Assembly: GCA_963772815.1 (NCBI GenBank)
Contig: CAVYYV010000009.1
Location: 1-64,000, forward strand
From: DATFFO01 sp963772815
Lineage (GTDB): Bacteria > Actinomycetota > Acidimicrobiia > Spongiisociales > ZC4RG35
DNA length: 64,000 nt
Reading direction: 5' to 3'
A model generated the notes under the pieces. The model was not told the origin of the DNA and ran no database searches. It saw only the letters and a list, made by a program, of their open reading frames with translations. Position 1 is the stretch's first letter, and each line of letters opens with the position of its first letter. Made by a program: the position numbers and the translations under genes. Below, in pieces: positions 43,196 through 51,909 of this stretch.

Positions 43196-44949
43196 TCCAA
43201 CACCTCCGAGCTCTCCCCCCGGTGAACCTCGATGGTCGACCCATGCACGAACCCCATGCGACGGTATGCCCTGATCGCGGTGGAGTTGCCCGCCCCCACC
43301 ACCACCCTCACCAGCGGCTCGTCCAAGCGACCGAGCAGGGCCTCACCCAGTTCGGTGCCCAGACCGCGACCCCGGGCATCCGGAGCAACCGCCAGTGACA
43401 GCAGCTCGGGAGCCTGTTCCTCCTCACCCGAGCCGTATCGCAGTGACTCCCACACCCGTCTGATCACCGAAGGGCGAAACAGGCGGGGTAGGGCAACCAG
43501 GGCTGCTCTCAGACCGTGCCCGCGCACAAAGCGCCGGTAGAAGGCACCGGTGGACCGGACCCCGGCCACGAACCCGAGCGGACCGGACCCGTCGGCCGCG
43601 ACCAAAACAGTGGCGCCCGGGTCCGTCACGAGGGCGCCATAGAGGACCTTCATGAACGGCAGTCCCAGAGTGGGGAGAAACCCGGTGGAGATGGCCAAGG
43701 AGTGCATCCGGGCCAGAAACTCGACGTCCGCGGGAGTCGCCTCCCGCAGATCCACGTCACCTCGGCTCCTCGCTCCCAGGGCCTCGGCGAGAGCGTCCAG
43801 GCCACGGGCACGGGCAAGCCTGGTATACGTCTCCAGGACGACCCCGACCACCCGCTGATCGTCGAAGCTCTCCCGCGCCTTCACCCGAGCACCCTTTGAC
43901 AGACCGGCTCGAAAATCCGGATCAGCCGTCCTGGCGATCGCCTCGGCGAGGGCGTGGGGATCTCTCACCGGCACCAGGAGCCCGTTGACCCCGTCGTCAA
44001 CGACCTCGCGGCATCCCCGGATGTCGGTGGCGATGACCGGCAGCCCCATCGCGGCCGCTTCCATGGCTGCACGGGGAAAGCCCTCCCGATGCGAGGCCAG
44101 AACGAACACGTCCAAGGCCTGGTAGAGCCGCTCGACGTCCGTTCTCATACCCAGGAATCTGACACCCGCCGATTTTCCTCGGGCGATCAGGTCGGGCGGC
44201 ACGGCGTCCGGCTTGTCGGGATCCTCGGGACCCACACACAGCACAACGAAGCGCCCGTCGAGCGATTCAGCCGCCTCGATCAGCTCGGCGTAACCCTTCT
44301 CGAGCACCAGGCGCCCCACCTGGCCCACCACGACCGCGTCGTCGGGAATCCCGAGTTCCTCCCTGACCTCGGCTCGGGTCCCGGGAGGGAATCTGTCGGG
44401 ATCGAAATGGGTCAGATCCACCCCGTTCCCGAGGTGGCGAATGTGAGACCGGGGAGCAAGCCGCATCCGTCGCATGAGCCGGGTGTCCTCGATGCTCTGG
44501 ACCAACTCGGCATCCGAGAACCGGGAGGCGACCGATTCCAGCCCGTACACGATCAGGCGCTTGATGGCCGGGTCGTCCTGGGTGGCGTACAGGCCATGAA
44601 CCGTGTTGACCACGATCGGCACACCGGCCAGTCGGCCCACCAACCTCCCGTAGAGGCCCGGCTTTGGGTTGTGGGTGTGGAGGACTGTGGGTCTGATGCG
44701 ACGCAGGGCCCTATACAGCTCCCAGGCGCTGCGCAGGTCGGCGATCGGGTCGACCCCCCTGGTCGACGAGGGCAGCGCCACGTGGACGATGCCTTCCCGC
44801 TCCAGCTCTTCGACCCACGGCCCGGGAGCCGAAATCCCGTACGACTCCACTCCCAGCGCCAAGGGTGCCGTCAACTGCGGCAGCAGCAGATAGCGCAGAC
44901 TCAGATCGACGGTCGTGAGATGGGCGATTCGGTTCGGCTCTGGTGTCAT
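43183..44949 (-). CDS. GT4 glycosyltransferase fused to a GNAT acetyltransferase
   Basis: A 588-residue protein from the ATG at 44949, which overlaps the previous stop (ATGA). Residues 1-380: GT4 with HTHNPKPGLYGRLVGRLAG, VVGQVGRLVLEKGYAELIEA and the E-x7-E motif in SHREGFPRAAMEAAAMGLP. Residues 390-588: GNAT fold with EATPADVEFLARMHSLAIS, the acetyl-CoA loop LSLAVAPDARGRGLGTELG and NSTAIRAYRRMGFVHG. The enzyme could add a sugar and acetylate it or a precursor. The reading frame through the junction is continuous with no sign of a lost stop. Confidence 0.9.
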   Translation of the reverse strand: MTPEPNRIAHLTTVDLSLRYLLLPQLTAPLALGVESYGISAPGPWVEELEREGIVHVALPSSTRGVDPIADLRSAWELYRALRRIRPTVLHTHNPKPGLYGRLVGRLAGVPIVVNTVHGLYATQDDPAIKRLIVYGLESVASRFSDAELVQSIEDTRLMRRMRLAPRSHIRHLGNGVDLTHFDPDRFPPGTRAEVREELGIPDDAVVVGQVGRLVLEKGYAELIEAAESLDGRFVVLCVGPEDPDKPDAVPPDLIARGKSAGVRFLGMRTDVERLYQALDVFVLASHREGFPRAAMEAAAMGLPVIATDIRGCREVVDDGVNGLLVPVRDPHALAEAIARTADPDFRAGLSKGARVKARESFDDQRVVGVVLETYTRLARARGLDALAEALGARSRGDVDLREATPADVEFLARMHSLAISTGFLPTLGLPFMKVLYGALVTDPGATVLVAADGSGPLGFVAGVRSTGAFYRRFVRGHGLRAALVALPRLFRPSVIRRVWESLRYGSGEEEQAPELLSLAVAPDARGRGLGTELGEALLGRLDEPLVRVVVGAGNSTAIRAYRRMGFVHGSTIEVHRGESSEVLEWRR

Positions 44950-46010
44950 CCGGCGGCCACCTCCTCGAATACCCACGCGTAACGGTCGATGCTTTCCTCG
45001 AGCCGGAACCTCTGAGCCGCCCGTACTCTGGCGGCCGCGCCCATCCGGATTCGCAACCCAGGGTCCAGGGCGAGCTGTTTGAGAGCGTCCACGAATCCCT
45101 CGACGTCGCCCGCATCGACCAGGAGTCCTGTCTCGGCGTGTACGACCACCTCGGAGGTTCCGCCCACTCTGGAAGCCACCACCGGCACTCCAGCAGCAGA
45201 AGCCTCCACCGCCACTCCCGGCAGGCCCTCGGTCAATGAAGTGAGCAGGAGAACGTCCGCCCATTCGAACTGGGCGGACATGTCGCCGACCGACCCGAGC
45301 AACTCGACTCCTGGCCCGGCCGCGGAACGAACGGATGCCTCGAGGGGCCCGAGGCCCACCATCCGCAGGCGGACGGCGCCATCGAGCCCCTCGACGGCCG
45401 CCACGGCAGTGAGCGGATCTTTCTCGCGGGAGAGGCTTCCGGCGAACAACACGCGCAATGGACCGGGCTCGGGGGCAGCCTCACCTATCTCGAACCATCT
45501 CTCGTCCACACCCGGATTGACCACTGTGATCTTGGCCGGCCGCACCCCGACCGACTTCTCCAGGCCGAGTCTCGTGGCCTCAGAGACGGCCGTCACGCGG
45601 GCGCAGCCTGCAATCAATGCTCGTTGCAGCAGCCGGTGCGCCGTGCCCCGCAACCAGAACGACGGCTCTCCGATCGACCCGTACACGACCCTGGGCCGCG
45701 GCCACACCGCCATCGATGCCAGAACACAATGGCGCAATGTGGCCCCGCCGTTGGCGAACACGATCTGCGGTCGACGGCGCAGAAGTCGACGGCGGACGGC
45801 CCAGGTGGTGGCCGGAGCGTAGCCGCGGGTGGAACCCCTGGTCAGAGCCGTGGAATGGATGGACGGCCGGTCACTCCCGAACAATGACACCAGCTCAGCG
45901 TCCCAACCTCGGTTGGTCAGCCCCTCCACCAGCCTCTCTCCAAACACCTCCGCCCCTCGCCGCACGTCGGACGTCACGAAGACGTCTATCCGATGTGTGG
46001 TGGCGTTCAT
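44946..46010 (-). CDS. GT4-family glycosyltransferase
   Basis: From the ATG at 46010 the product has 354 residues (MNATTHRIDVFVTSDVRRGA); upstream in-frame codons to 46085 look like leader DNA. Motifs: AEVFGERLVEGL at the N-terminal loop, VNPGVDERWF, LRVLFAGSLSREKDPLTAV opening the donor domain and LTEGLPGVAVEASAAGVP with the E-x7-E pair. It is coupled to the GT4-GNAT gene by ATGA and divergent from the GNAT gene at 46304, with about 290 bases between that contain no visible gene. Confidence 0.9.
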   Translation of the reverse strand: MNATTHRIDVFVTSDVRRGAEVFGERLVEGLTNRGWDAELVSLFGSDRPSIHSTALTRGSTRGYAPATTWAVRRRLLRRRPQIVFANGGATLRHCVLASMAVWPRPRVVYGSIGEPSFWLRGTAHRLLQRALIAGCARVTAVSEATRLGLEKSVGVRPAKITVVNPGVDERWFEIGEAAPEPGPLRVLFAGSLSREKDPLTAVAAVEGLDGAVRLRMVGLGPLEASVRSAAGPGVELLGSVGDMSAQFEWADVLLLTSLTEGLPGVAVEASAAGVPVVASRVGGTSEVVVHAETGLLVDAGDVEGFVDALKQLALDPGLRIRMGAAARVRAAQRFRLEESIDRYAWVFEEVAAG

Positions 46011-46303
46011 GTGTGATGACTCTCCGCTGGCGAGGAGCTCGACCTCACCGGCACCGGTGGGCCCAACCGGCTCATGGGACTGCAATGGGGTAGCGATCGA
46101 GTGTATCGGCCGGTCCGGACTCCTACTTCAAGGCTTCGGCGCAACCGTGATGAGTCTGGAGCCCCTCTGGCGTGAGCCGACGCCCCGGGTAGGGTGACGG
46201 GCTCAGGGACCGAGACTCCGGGAGCGGGTTTCCAGGTGAGCACCGGGCAACATCATCCGAACCACCATTGTCGCTGGAGATTCGTCGCCAAGCGGGCGGC
46301 GCC

Positions 46304-47239
46304 ATGCCGGTGAAAGTCGACGTGCGCCGGGCAACCCAGTCGGACCTGCCCGAGATCCTCGATGTGCTGAGAGCGGCTCTCGGAGAGCCGCCCGGGCTGG
46401 AGCGAACACCCGCCCTATGGGAGTGGAAGCACGTCGAGAACCCCTTCGGCCGGTCGATCGTCCTGGTGGCGGAGAGTGGAGGGCACATCGCCGGGGTGCG
46501 AGCCTTCATGCGATGGGAGCTCCTCGATCCCTCAGGAGCGACTATCCGGTGCGTCCGGGCCGTAGACACCGCCACTCACCCCGAGCACCATCGACAGGGC
46601 ATCTTCCGCACTCTGACCATGTCCGCCGTCGAGGAGGCGCGCGCCGAGGGGATCCACCTCATCTTCAACACTCCCAATCGCCGCTCGGGAGCCGGATACC
46701 TCAAAATGGGCTGGTCGGAAGTAGGAGGGATCCCGGTCATGATCTCTCCCAAGATGCGACTGCTTCGCCCTGGACGGGCCTCCGCAGGACCGCTCGTCGA
46801 CGCTCCGCTGGGCTCCCCCCGCGAGACCCCCACCGACCGTGATCCGATCGGCCTGCGCACCCCACGGACCGGCGAGTACCTGGAGTGGAGGTTCGGCTCT
46901 CATCCATCCGCCACCTACCGATCGGTCCAGGACGGAGACGGCTGGGTGATCGTGCGAGAGAACACACGAAGCGGAAGAGCCGAGCTCGTGGTGAGCGAAA
47001 TGCTGGGGCCCAACCCAGGCCCCGCTCTTCGACGAGCCCGGGCGGGCACCTCCGCCGACTACCTGGTCGGCACGTTCCTGGCCGGTTCGCCGGAGCGACG
47101 GACTGCCCTCCTCTCCGGGATGATCCCCATCCCGAGGAAACGGGCCCTGACCCTCTTCGCACGACCACTGGTCGACCTGGGGCCCATCTCCCGCCTGTCG
47201 GCGTGGGACCTGACCATCGGCGACCTGGAGCTACTGTGA
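46304..47239 (+). CDS. GNAT-family N-acetyltransferase
   Basis: A 311-residue product from the ATG at 46304; a TTG at 46268 is possible but less likely. The N-terminal half is a GNAT domain: VRRATQSDLPEILDVL, WEWKHVENPFGRS, the motif A region VRAVDTATHPEHHRQGIFRT (acetyl-CoA pyrophosphate loop) and FNTPNRRSGAGYLKMGW. The second half is less conserved and ends with GIPVM, TGEYLEWRF and DLELL. The pattern resembles acetyltransferases of amino-sugar pathways. It is followed 22 bases later by the DegT aminotransferase gene, supporting an acetamido-sugar role. Confidence 0.83.
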   Translation: MPVKVDVRRATQSDLPEILDVLRAALGEPPGLERTPALWEWKHVENPFGRSIVLVAESGGHIAGVRAFMRWELLDPSGATIRCVRAVDTATHPEHHRQGIFRTLTMSAVEEARAEGIHLIFNTPNRRSGAGYLKMGWSEVGGIPVMISPKMRLLRPGRASAGPLVDAPLGSPRETPTDRDPIGLRTPRTGEYLEWRFGSHPSATYRSVQDGDGWVIVRENTRSGRAELVVSEMLGPNPGPALRRARAGTSADYLVGTFLAGSPERRTALLSGMIPIPRKRALTLFARPLVDLGPISRLSAWDLTIGDLELL

Positions 47240-47261
47240 CCGATCCCCATTGGAGCACCCC

Positions 47262-48440
47262 ATGAACTCGAAGCCAGCTTCCCTGGGCGGCGACCCCGTC
47301 TTCCCGCAGCCAATTCCCTTCGCCCGACCTTCGATGGAGGAACCGGACAAGGTCCTCGCCTTGATCCGTGGGTCGCTCGACTCCGGCATGCTGACCAACG
47401 GACCACGTGTGGCCGAGCTGGAGGAGCGGGTTGCGGAGCTGTTCGGGGTGCGCAACTGTGTGGCGGTGGCTTCCTGCACCACCGGCCTCATGCTGGTGAT
47501 CCAGGCCCTGAGCAGAAGCGAGGGCTCTGAGGGGCTGGTCGGAGTCCCCTCGTTCACATTCTCCGCCACTGCCCATGCCGTGGCCTGGAACCAGCGGCGC
47601 ATCCGGTTCCTCGACTGTGGTCCCGACAGCTGGGTGGTACGTCCCGAGGATGTTCCCGTCGGCCTGTCGGTGGTGATGGCCACACATGTGTCGGGGGTCC
47701 CCTGTGACGTGGCCGGCCTCCAGGCCCGGTGTGAGGAGATCGGCGCCACTCTCGTGTTCGACGCCGCCCATGGGGCCGGCAGCGCTACCGAGGTCGGTGG
47801 GGCCCTGGTCCCGTTGGGCCGCTTCGGCAGGGCCGAGGTGTTCAGCCTCACCCCCACCAAGGTCTTGAGTGGTGCCGAGGGTGGCCTGGTGACGACCGAC
47901 GACGACGCCCTCGCCGCCGAGATCCGCCTGGCCCGCGACTACGCCAACCCCGGCGACTACGACACCCGCTTCGCCGGCCTGAACGGGCGGCTGTCTGAGC
48001 TACATGCCGCCCTGGTCCTGGTGGCCCTGGGACACCTCGACGACCGAGTTGCCCGGCGTGCGGCGGTCGCGGAGCGGTACCGCAGCGGCTTGGCCGAAGT
48101 GCCGGGCGTCGGCTGGCAGGCTGTCCCACCGACCTCGCGCAGCTCCTACAAGGACTTCATCGTCACCATCGATGACACAGTCTTCGGGTGCTCTCGTGAC
48201 GCCGCCGTTGGGGCCCTGCACGCCGAGGGCGTGCCAACCCGGCCCTACTACTCGCCCCCGGTTCACCGCCAGCAGGCCTACGCCAATGTCCAGACTGGTC
48301 CGCTGCCCGTCACCGACCGCCTGGCGGAACAGGTGGTGGCGCTGCCGATTTGGTCCGAGATGACCGAGGACCAAACCCGGGGAGTCGTAGAGGCCCTGGC
48401 CCGCATCCAATCCCACGCCGGAGAGTTGCAGGGGGGCTGA
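47262..48440 (+). CDS. DegT/DnrJ/EryC1/StrS-family sugar aminotransferase
   Basis: PLP-dependent transamination of a keto-sugar nucleotide, probably the product of the CapD/PglF-like dehydratase. From the ATG at 47262 the 392-residue protein shows SGMLTNGPRVAELEERVAEL, ASCTTGLMLVIQAL, VPSFTFSATAHAV, FDAAHGAGS (cofactor Asp), FSLTPTKVLSGAEGGLV with the probable Schiff-base Lys, NGRLSELHAAL and RPYYSPPVHRQQAY. An in-frame TTG at 47250 is an alternative start. Its end is followed after about 10 bases by the dispersed repeat. Confidence 0.92.
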   Translation: MNSKPASLGGDPVFPQPIPFARPSMEEPDKVLALIRGSLDSGMLTNGPRVAELEERVAELFGVRNCVAVASCTTGLMLVIQALSRSEGSEGLVGVPSFTFSATAHAVAWNQRRIRFLDCGPDSWVVRPEDVPVGLSVVMATHVSGVPCDVAGLQARCEEIGATLVFDAAHGAGSATEVGGALVPLGRFGRAEVFSLTPTKVLSGAEGGLVTTDDDALAAEIRLARDYANPGDYDTRFAGLNGRLSELHAALVLVALGHLDDRVARRAAVAERYRSGLAEVPGVGWQAVPPTSRSSYKDFIVTIDDTVFGCSRDAAVGALHAEGVPTRPYYSPPVHRQQAYANVQTGPLPVTDRLAEQVVALPIWSEMTEDQTRGVVEALARIQSHAGELQGG

Positions 48441-48449
48441 TCGCTCGTA

Positions 48450-48642
48450 CCCACGAGCGCAGCGAGAGGGGGAAGGTTCCTGCCGCCGAAGGGCCTCACG
48501 CACGCTCCGGCACCCCCTACCCCACTGCTGCGCAGCGGGGTCCCCTTCCCCCTGCCTCCGGCCAGGGGGACAAAGCGTTTGTCCCCCACGAGCGCAGCGA
48601 GAGGGGGAAGGTTCCTGCCGCCGAAGGCGGGAGGTAGGGGGG
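48450..48642. repeat. Dispersed repeat element between convergent genes, with direct repeats and hairpins
   Basis: Two copies of a 43-base sequence (CCCACGAGCG...CCGCCGAAGG) lie at 48450-48492 and 48585-48627. Between them are two strong palindromes: CCCCACTGC-TGC-GCAGCGGGG (48520-48540) and the perfect GGGGGACAAA-GCG-TTTGTCCCCC (48565-48587). The right end (48603-48642) matches 424-462 with one change. The element lies at the junction of two convergent genes, where its hairpins could end transcription from both sides, although no T run follows. The downstream half is read as protein at the end of the lipBA gene. Confidence 0.88.
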
Positions 48643-50352
48643 ACAAAGCAGGTGCTCAGGCGGAAGAGTGCCGATTGTGACCGGGACCGGTTTGGCGGCT
48701 GATGCCGTGGCGTCTTTGGCGTGATAGCTGGAGCGCACCAGGGGCCCAGACTCCACGTGAGCGATGCCCAGCGTCTCACCGAAGGACTTGTAGCGAGCGA
48801 ACTCGTCGGGGTGGACGTAGCGATGTATGGGGCGATGACGGGCGGTGGGCCGTAGATACTGGCCGATGGTGATGATGTCGGCCCCCACCGCCCGCAGGTC
48901 GGCCAGAGCGCCAAGGACCTCGTGCTCGGTCTCGCCCATTCCCACGATCAGCCCGGATTTGGTCAGGCCCTCCGGATACCTCTGCTTGGCGCGCCACAGC
49001 AGCGCCAGGGAACGCCCGTAGTTGGCCGATGTCCGGATGTCACGCTGGAGACGCAGCACTGTCTCTGTGTTGTGGTTCAAGACCTCGGGACGCGCATCCA
49101 TGAGCGTTTCCAGAGCCTTCGGGTCCCCCTTGAAGTCGGGTATGAGCACCTCTATGTCGGTGCCCGGTGACCGCCGGCGGCTCTCGATGATGGTCTGAGC
49201 GAAGATCCCGGCGCCACCGTCGGCGAGATCGTCGCGATTCACGCTGGTGATGACGGCATGGCTCAAGTTCATCGACGCGATCGCCTCGGCGGCTCTGAAG
49301 GGCTCGAGCACGTCGAACTCAGTGGGCTTCCCGGTCAGGACATTGCAGAACGAGCACGCCCTCGTGCAGGTGTCGCCCAGGATCATCAGGGTGGCGGTGC
49401 CCATGCCCCAGCACTCGTAGATGTTGGGACAGCGAGCTTCCTCGCACACGGTGTGCAGGGAGAGGCCCCGCATCAGCTTCTTGAGCTGGATGTAGTCGTC
49501 ATCCATGTGTGCCCGCACCTTCATCCATTCCGGGCGGGGCGGCTCCCCGGGGAGTCGGCCATCGATCAGGACCGGTTCCGCATTGCGACTCTCGGGTGAG
49601 AAGGTGCCGGCCGCAACCAGCCTGTCCACCTCATGGTCCGGGTCGCGCCGAGCCTGGCGCCGCGTGAAGGCGGCGAGCTGGCTCTCGACCTCGGCGTATC
49701 CAAACTCCTCAGCAAATGCCGGGATCACCGCCTCGACTGCCTCTTCCATGGTCACCCTGCGCCCGGCCAACTCCGACAGCGTGGTTACCGGACGGTCGGT
49801 GATGCCGCATGGGTTCATCATCGAGAAGAACTTCATGTCCGGGTCGAGGTTCAGGGCGAACCCGTGCATGGTGACTCGCCGGGCGACACGCACACCGATG
49901 GCTGCGACCTTTCCCAGCTCGGTCCATACACCGGTCAATCCCGGCTCGGTCCATCCCTGCACCCCGAATTGCGCCAGTGCGGCAATCAGGGCTCGCTCCA
50001 GGGAACGCACGTAAGGAACGATTCGCTTGGGATCGTCCAGACCGAAGATGGGATAACCCACGAGCTGGCCGGGACCGTGGAAGGTGATGTCGCCGCCGCG
50101 ATCGACGTCGAACACGTCGGCGCCGGCCTCGGCCACCGACCGACGATCGGCCAGCAAATTGGCATGGTCTCCGTTTCGCCCAATGGTGAACACCGGTGGA
50201 TGCTCCACCAGCAGCAGGTAGTCGTCACGTGAGCGTCCCCGCACCCGGCCCTCGTGAAAGGCGCGCTGGAGGTCCCAGGCCTCTCCATAGGGAAGCCGCC
50301 CCAGCCAGCGGGCGCGAAGCAAGTGTGCGGGCTCGATCGGGGTCGTCACCAT
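48517..50352 (-). CDS. lipB-lipA: LipB-LipA fusion: octanoyltransferase plus lipoyl synthase
   Basis: One 611-residue frame. Residues 1-215 are LipB, which moves octanoate from ACP to lipoyl domains: GRNGDHANLL, RGGDITFHGPGQLVGYP, Lys148 in GKVAAIG and catalytic Cys182 in PCGITDRPV. Residues 270-545 are the radical-SAM lipoyl synthase LipA, which inserts two sulfurs: auxiliary-cluster Cys303/308/314, radical-SAM CTRACSFC (Cys329/333/336), NHNTETV, GLIVGMGET and the terminal RSSYHA (540-545). The linker (215-270) has no stop. The last 50 residues (CPPYLPPSAAGTFPLS onward) come from the dispersed repeat and are unlike LipA. Neighbouring genes encode E2 and Lpd, its lipoyl substrate and partner. 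Confidence 0.94.
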   Translation of the reverse strand: MVTTPIEPAHLLRARWLGRLPYGEAWDLQRAFHEGRVRGRSRDDYLLLVEHPPVFTIGRNGDHANLLADRRSVAEAGADVFDVDRGGDITFHGPGQLVGYPIFGLDDPKRIVPYVRSLERALIAALAQFGVQGWTEPGLTGVWTELGKVAAIGVRVARRVTMHGFALNLDPDMKFFSMMNPCGITDRPVTTLSELAGRRVTMEEAVEAVIPAFAEEFGYAEVESQLAAFTRRQARRDPDHEVDRLVAAGTFSPESRNAEPVLIDGRLPGEPPRPEWMKVRAHMDDDYIQLKKLMRGLSLHTVCEEARCPNIYECWGMGTATLMILGDTCTRACSFCNVLTGKPTEFDVLEPFRAAEAIASMNLSHAVITSVNRDDLADGGAGIFAQTIIESRRRSPGTDIEVLIPDFKGDPKALETLMDARPEVLNHNTETVLRLQRDIRTSANYGRSLALLWRAKQRYPEGLTKSGLIVGMGETEHEVLGALADLRAVGADIITIGQYLRPTARHRPIHRYVHPDEFARYKSFGETLGIAHVESGPLVRSSYHAKDATASAAKPVPVTIGTLPPEHLLCPPYLPPSAAGTFPLSLRSWGTNALSPWPEAGGRGPRCAAVG

Positions 50353-50404
50353 CTGAACCTATCACGACCGCACCGGTAGTCGGACACAGTCGAAAGTCCC
50401 GTCA

Positions 50405-51895
50405 TCAGGCCAGTTCTTGCTCCCAGTCCCACGTCTCGATGTTGTGCTTGATCCGCTGCAGAAACAGCACGGCGGTCGAGCCGTCGAAGGCACGGTGGTC
50501 CCAGGTCAGCCCCAGATACCCGATGTGACGGATAGCAATCATGTCTTCCCCGTCGGGCCCCGTGACCACGGCCGCCCGCTTGGTGATGGTGTCCGTGGAG
50601 AGGATGCCGACGTTGGGCACGTTGATGATCGGGGCCGACATGAACGAGCCGAACGGGCCCGGGTTGGTGATGGTGAACGTCGCTCCGGTCACGTCGCCGG
50701 GGTCCAGCTTGCCCGTCCGCGCCTTGTTGGCCAGCTCGCTGATGCCGCGGGCCAAGCCGACCATGCGCAACCCGTCCGCATCTCGCAGACTGGCCACGAT
50801 CAGGCCCTGCTGATCCAGGTCGATGGCCACGCCGAGGTTGACGGTTCGGTGCCGGACCGACTTGCGCTCCTCCAGGAAGAACGACGAGTTCACCACCGGA
50901 TACGCCTTCAGGGCGTCGATGGTGGCCCGGGCTATGAAGGGGAGATAGGTGAGCGAGAACCCTTCCTCTTCCTTGAAGGCCGCCTTGTGCGCCTGCCGCA
51001 CCCGCTCGACCCGTTCGTAGTCCACTTCCACTGAGGTCCACACATCAGCCGCGGTTTGCTTCGACTGGTGCATGTTCTGGGCGATCCGGACCCGGAGCCG
51101 GCTCAGCTCGACTTCCTCAGCGCCCTCCTCGGCTTCTGCCCGGGCGGGAGCAGGTGCAGGCGGCGGGCTGGGTTCTGCCGCCGGCGGCGGCGACGGTGGC
51201 TGTGGTGGCGCCGCAGGCCGCTCTGGCGGTGCCGCCCGTTCTGGCGCCTGCTCCGGTGCAGCCTCCCCGGCCTGGGGCCCGGCGGCTATGTAGGCTTCCA
51301 CATCGCGGCGGGTGATCCGTCCGCCCTGGCCGGTCCCTTCCACCTTGCGCAGATCGATCTCGTTCTCCCGAGCCAGCTTGCGGACCACCGGCGACAGGAG
51401 ACGCGGCTCGCCGTCGGGAGAGGGCCGTCCTCCTGGCTCCTCAGCTCTCGCCTCCGCCTGGGCTTCCTCCTCCAGCGCCTGGTTCTGAGCTGGTGCGGGC
51501 GCCTGGGCAGACTGGGTTTCCTCCGGTCGTGCCTGCTCACCGGCCGGCTCCGACGGCGGGGCTTGCGCGGTTTGCTCCTCGCCCCCTTCCGGCTTTGGCT
51601 GGGCTTCTTCCTCCTGGGCCGCGGTCTCCTCGGTCGGAGCAGCCTCTGCCGCCTCGCCTTCCTCACCGATGACGACCAGATCGGTGCCCACCTCGACCGT
51701 ATCACCCTCGTCTACCAGGATCTCCAGGACGACCCCCGACACCGGTGACGGAACCTCCGTATCAACCTTGTCGGTCGAGATCTCGACCAGGGTTTCGTCC
51801 TCGGAGATGGAATCGCCCACCGACTTGGCCCATCGCAGGATGGTTCCCTCGGTGACGGTCTCGCCCAGTTGGGGCATGCTCACTCTTGTCGCCAT
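50405..51895 (-). CDS. sucB: Dihydrolipoamide acyltransferase (E2) of a 2-oxo acid dehydrogenase complex
   Basis: The 496-residue E2 has one N-terminal lipoyl domain (ISTDKVDTEVPSPVSG, lipoyl-Lys at residue 43), a long Glu/Ala/Pro-rich linker (about 80-155), a peripheral-subunit-binding domain (LLSPVVRKLARENEIDLRKV, GTGQGGRITRRDV), a Pro-rich linker and the catalytic domain ending with LTWDHRAFDGSTAVLFLQ, which holds the catalytic His and Asp. It resembles actinobacterial DlaT/SucB; no E1 gene is in the window, so pyruvate, 2-oxoglutarate and branched-chain substrates cannot be separated. It lies 14 bases after lpd and 52 before lipBA on the same strand. Confidence 0.9.
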   Translation of the reverse strand: MATRVSMPQLGETVTEGTILRWAKSVGDSISEDETLVEISTDKVDTEVPSPVSGVVLEILVDEGDTVEVGTDLVVIGEEGEAAEAAPTEETAAQEEEAQPKPEGGEEQTAQAPPSEPAGEQARPEETQSAQAPAPAQNQALEEEAQAEARAEEPGGRPSPDGEPRLLSPVVRKLARENEIDLRKVEGTGQGGRITRRDVEAYIAAGPQAGEAAPEQAPERAAPPERPAAPPQPPSPPPAAEPSPPPAPAPARAEAEEGAEEVELSRLRVRIAQNMHQSKQTAADVWTSVEVDYERVERVRQAHKAAFKEEEGFSLTYLPFIARATIDALKAYPVVNSSFFLEERKSVRHRTVNLGVAIDLDQQGLIVASLRDADGLRMVGLARGISELANKARTGKLDPGDVTGATFTITNPGPFGSFMSAPIINVPNVGILSTDTITKRAAVVTGPDGEDMIAIRHIGYLGLTWDHRAFDGSTAVLFLQRIKHNIETWDWEQELA

Positions 51896-51909
51896 GTTCT
51901 AGTTACCTC

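Noticed and set aside
48565..48587. Classical intrinsic terminator
   Set aside because: Hairpin is strong but there is no T run on either strand; kept only as part of the repeat element.
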